From Bacteroidota bacterium (lineage in GTDB: Bacteria > Bacteroidota > Bacteroidia > Bacteroidales > Paludibacteraceae): a DNA stretch of 64,000 nt. Each line of letters opens with the position of its first letter. The stretch's first letter is position 1. Position numbers and translations under genes: made by a program. Of the stretch, positions 61,044 through 64,000 are shown one piece after another. The stretch is from the NCBI GenBank assembly GCA_017860345.1, contig JAFNAV010000019.1:25780-89779 (forward strand), written 5' to 3'. The notes beneath the pieces are model-generated. The model did not search any database. It saw nothing but the letters and a program-made list of their open reading frames with translations, and was not told the DNA's origin.

Positions 61044-61096
61044 TGTACCCTAAATGTACCCTGAAAACTCAAATTATGTACCCTAAATGTACCCTG
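61044..61096. repeat. Phased TGTACCC array, direct copy B
   Basis: TGTACCC at 61044, 61055, 61077, 61088; 51/53 identical to copy A by eye. Confidence 0.95.
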
Positions 61097-61555
61097 AATT
61101 TTTTTTTTTTAGATTTATTCAAATCTTACATTTGTAAAGTCAAAAATTAATTTTTTGAAAAGAAAAGATTATTGAGATGTTTTGTTTTTTATACTTAAAA
61201 AATAGTAGTTAAAATAAAGACAAAAAAACCACTTAAAATTTGGGTCGTAAAATTTGAATTGAAAACCCCAAAACTATGACGGTTTCTTTTTTAAAATGAT
61301 GGCTGTTTGCATTTTTACCGCTTGAAGGTAATGGGTTAACAAACAAATACAAATGGTTGACTTTAAATAATGTCTTTGTGATATTGACATATTTATGAAA
61401 GTGTTGAAATCTCAGTCTTTATTTAGGAGATATTTAATCGAATTTAAATTTAGCATATTCTCTTGGTTTTTCCGAATCATTATATCATACATATTAAAAT
61501 TAAAAAAAATAAAAATTTTTCGTTGAATTATTGATTATTAAATACTAAAACAATT

Positions 61556-62863
61556 ATGAATTTATTAATGTACAACTTGAGAAAACTTTTGTTACTAACA
61601 GGGTTTTGCTTCATTTTAAGTGTTTTGCAGGCACAGGTTAAAGTGGGAGATAATCCAACGAGCAAAAACGCAGATGCCATGCTCGAAATTGAAAGCACAA
61701 ACAAAGGATTGTTGCTTCCGCGCGTAGCACTCACAGCTACTACCAGTGCAGCGCCTCTCAGTACACATGTTGCGGGGATGGCGGTATATAATACTGCTAC
61801 TGCGGGCGACGTTACTCCGGGGTATTATTATAACGATGGAACCAAGTGGGTAAAAATGGGATCTGGTATTGCAACTGTTTCTCTTACTTCAGCTACTTCC
61901 CCTGCTGGTACTTCGGTTGGACAGGTGGTTTTTAATACCTCAACTAATCAACCTACCGGTCTTGTTTATTGGGATGGTAGCAAATGGGTGCCTGTAAACC
62001 AAACAACTACAATAGTACTGACAAGTGCAAACACTCCTGCCGGTACTTCGGTTGGTCAGGTGGTTTACAATACCTCAACTTCGGTGGAACCTAAAGGTCT
62101 TGTTTATTGGGATGGTAGCAAATGGGTGCCTGTAAACCAAACTACAACAATAGTACTGACAAGCGCAACTACGCCTGCCGGTGCTTCGGTTGGTCAGGTG
62201 GTTTATAACACATCTGCTACTGTTGAACCTAAAGGCCTTGTTTATTGGGACGGTACTAAGTGGAATACCGTTGGAGGTGATCCTCTTGTTGGTAATGAGG
62301 TTGTGAATGCTACTACTGACAAAGGTTTATCACGTGCCGGTTCGGGTACAGTTGCCGATCCTTATACTTTAGGACTGACTAATGGTACTGCTATTAACCA
62401 AACCATGGTATGGGATGGTACCAAATGGACTCCGGGCGCAGCCGGGTTAACTACTATCGCTCTTACCAGCTCTACAACCCCTGCTGGTGTTAATGTAGGT
62501 GATATGAAATACAATACTTCCAATACAGGTGGTGTCGCTGTTGGTCCTGTATATTGGGATGGTACAAAATGGATTGCTGTCGCAACTAATTCGGATTTAA
62601 ACGTAGTGACCAAATCGACTGACTACGCTGCCACCACTACCGATGATATTATTGTTTTTAATTCATTGGCAAGTGGAGTGACACTCACATTCCCTACCAC
62701 AGGAATACCTGTTGGGAAAAGAATTTATGTGATTAACAAAGATGGCGGTTATAATGTGGCTCTTTCAGGAGTGGGAACTCCGGCGTCAAATAACGTATCG
62801 GCTCAAACCGGAACTACTGTAATTTGGGATGGTACCACATGGAACAGCCTTCATGCATATTAA
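61556..62863 (+). CDS. Secreted repetitive tail-fibre/collar-like surface protein
   Basis: Signal peptide; LLLPRVALTATTSAAPLSTHVAGMAVYNTATAGDVTPGYYYNDGTKWVKMG; internal ~46-aa repeats with GLVYWDGSKWVPVNQ. Confidence 0.8.
   Translation: MNLLMYNLRKLLLLTGFCFILSVLQAQVKVGDNPTSKNADAMLEIESTNKGLLLPRVALTATTSAAPLSTHVAGMAVYNTATAGDVTPGYYYNDGTKWVKMGSGIATVSLTSATSPAGTSVGQVVFNTSTNQPTGLVYWDGSKWVPVNQTTTIVLTSANTPAGTSVGQVVYNTSTSVEPKGLVYWDGSKWVPVNQTTTIVLTSATTPAGASVGQVVYNTSATVEPKGLVYWDGTKWNTVGGDPLVGNEVVNATTDKGLSRAGSGTVADPYTLGLTNGTAINQTMVWDGTKWTPGAAGLTTIALTSSTTPAGVNVGDMKYNTSNTGGVAVGPVYWDGTKWIAVATNSDLNVVTKSTDYAATTTDDIIVFNSLASGVTLTFPTTGIPVGKRIYVINKDGGYNVALSGVGTPASNNVSAQTGTTVIWDGTTWNSLHAY
61960..62275 (+). repeat. 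Tandem ~138-bp coding repeats
   Basis: TTTIVLTSA.TPAG.SVGQVVYNTS..VEPKGLVYWDG.KWVPVNQ repeated with near-identical DNA. Confidence 0.85.
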
Positions 62864-62886
62864 TATAGCAATATAAATAACTAACT

Positions 62887-63675
62887 ATGTACACAGTTTA
62901 TAAATATAAGTTCGCTTTATTGGTAGGGTTAGTGCTAAGCTCCCTTACATTAAGTGCACAAGTCAGGATGGCTGACAACACCGTTTTATCGAGCGCTCCA
63001 AGTAGCTCTGCATTCTTGGATGCCTCCTCTACTAACACCTGGAATGCAACCACAAACCGTGGAAAAGGTCTTGTGTTTCCAAGAGTGGATTTAACTACAT
63101 TTGTAGCTTTCAACTATACCGGTACTGCGGGGGTTGCTTCAAATTATCCTACCCGTTTCGATGGTATGATTGTTTACAATACGGCCACATCGGGTGTAGC
63201 CGGAGTTGGCTCAACTCAGGGTACGCTTACTCCGGGGTTCTGGTATTACGACAATAAATCTACCAGCTCACTGGCTGGTGGTACATGGCGACCTCTCGGA
63301 CAAACAAGTGTTGTATCGCTTACCAGTGCTACTGCTCCCGCTGGTAATACCCTCGGACAAGTAGCTTACAATACATCAAGTGTTGCTCCTACCGGATTGG
63401 TATATTGGGATGGCACTAAATGGGTACCTGTAAACCAAACCAGTACCATTACCCTTACCAGCGCTTCTGCTCCTGCCGGAACAACCGTAGGCCAGGTGGC
63501 TTACAACAACTCAGCTACTGTAGAGCCTAAAGGTTTGGTATACTGGGATGGAACTCAGTGGAAACCCATAGGCGGTGACCCTGTAATAGGCAACGAAGTG
63601 CTTAACGCTACAACAAATAAAGGTTTATCACGTGCCGGAGCGGGTACATCTGCCGATCCTTATACTTTACTTTAG
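62887..63675 (+). pseudogene. Paralogous repetitive surface protein, frameshifted; homologous reading frame continues past the stop to the window end
   Basis: SADPYTLL* at 63675, while GLIDGTATNQTMVWDGTKWTPGATGL... continues in another frame to 64000. Confidence 0.7.
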
Positions 63676-64000
63676 GATTAATCGATGGTACAGCCACTAA
63701 CCAAACGATGGTATGGGATGGCACTAAATGGACACCGGGAGCTACTGGATTGACCACAACGGCTCTGACAAGTGCAACAACTCCTGCAGGACTTAATGTG
63801 GGCGATATGCGCTACAACACATCTGCAGCCGGAGGTGTACCTGTTGGTCCTGTATACTGGGATGGCGCCAAATGGGTACCAGTAAACCAAACCAGTACCA
63901 TTACCCTGACCAGCGCTTCTGCTCCTGCCGGAACAACTGTAGGCCAGGTGGCTTACAACAACTCAGCTACTGTAGAGCCTAAAGGTTTGGTATACTGGGA

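Noticed and set aside
1-64000. CRISPR array, rRNA operon, prophage or IS element
   Set aside because: No regularly spaced repeats with unique spacers, no rRNA-like sequence, and no transposase, integrase or phage structural gene seen in either strand's ORFs.

Overview
This 64-kb window is a chromosomal segment from a member of the Bacteroidota (probably Bacteroidales). Supporting signs are a complete SusC/SusD polysaccharide-utilisation locus with ECF sigma/FecR control, TAnnTTTG-type promoters, and lipoprotein/DUF families typical of the phylum. The first ~43 kb is mostly housekeeping: dusB, M13 peptidase, tsaE, uvrC, mnmG, asd, a four-gene FKBP cluster, Lrp/AsnC, trpS, pckA, dut-TPR-DUF4292-EnvC, parE, tadA, ddl, rluD, PASTA protein, rpmH. 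Roughly 43.1-58.5 kb is one minus-strand PUL (GH16, calcineurin-like phosphoesterase, two SGNH esterases, GH31, SusD, SusC, FecR, ECF sigma, GH2). The right end holds a two-lobed aspartic protease with PDZ, an AT-rich noncoding region with phased TGTACCC repeat arrays, and two repetitive tail-fibre-like surface proteins, the second with a 5-bp duplication frameshift. The observations most worth checking are: (1) two 53-bp direct-repeat arrays of an 11-bp-phased TGTACCC motif flanking ~850 bp with a 42-aa membrane peptide; (2) two parS-like sites between mnmG and uvrC; (3) a REPIN-like inverted repeat pair inserted across the parE start so that it encodes part of the N-terminus; (4) a toxin-antitoxin pair bracketed by duplicated terminators; (5) a DUF134/MBL/DUF5320-like/NifX-like cluster with an operator-like palindrome; (6) an unexplained structured intergenic region at 40.06-40.40 kb ending in a terminator. 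No tRNA, rRNA, CRISPR array or transposase was identified.
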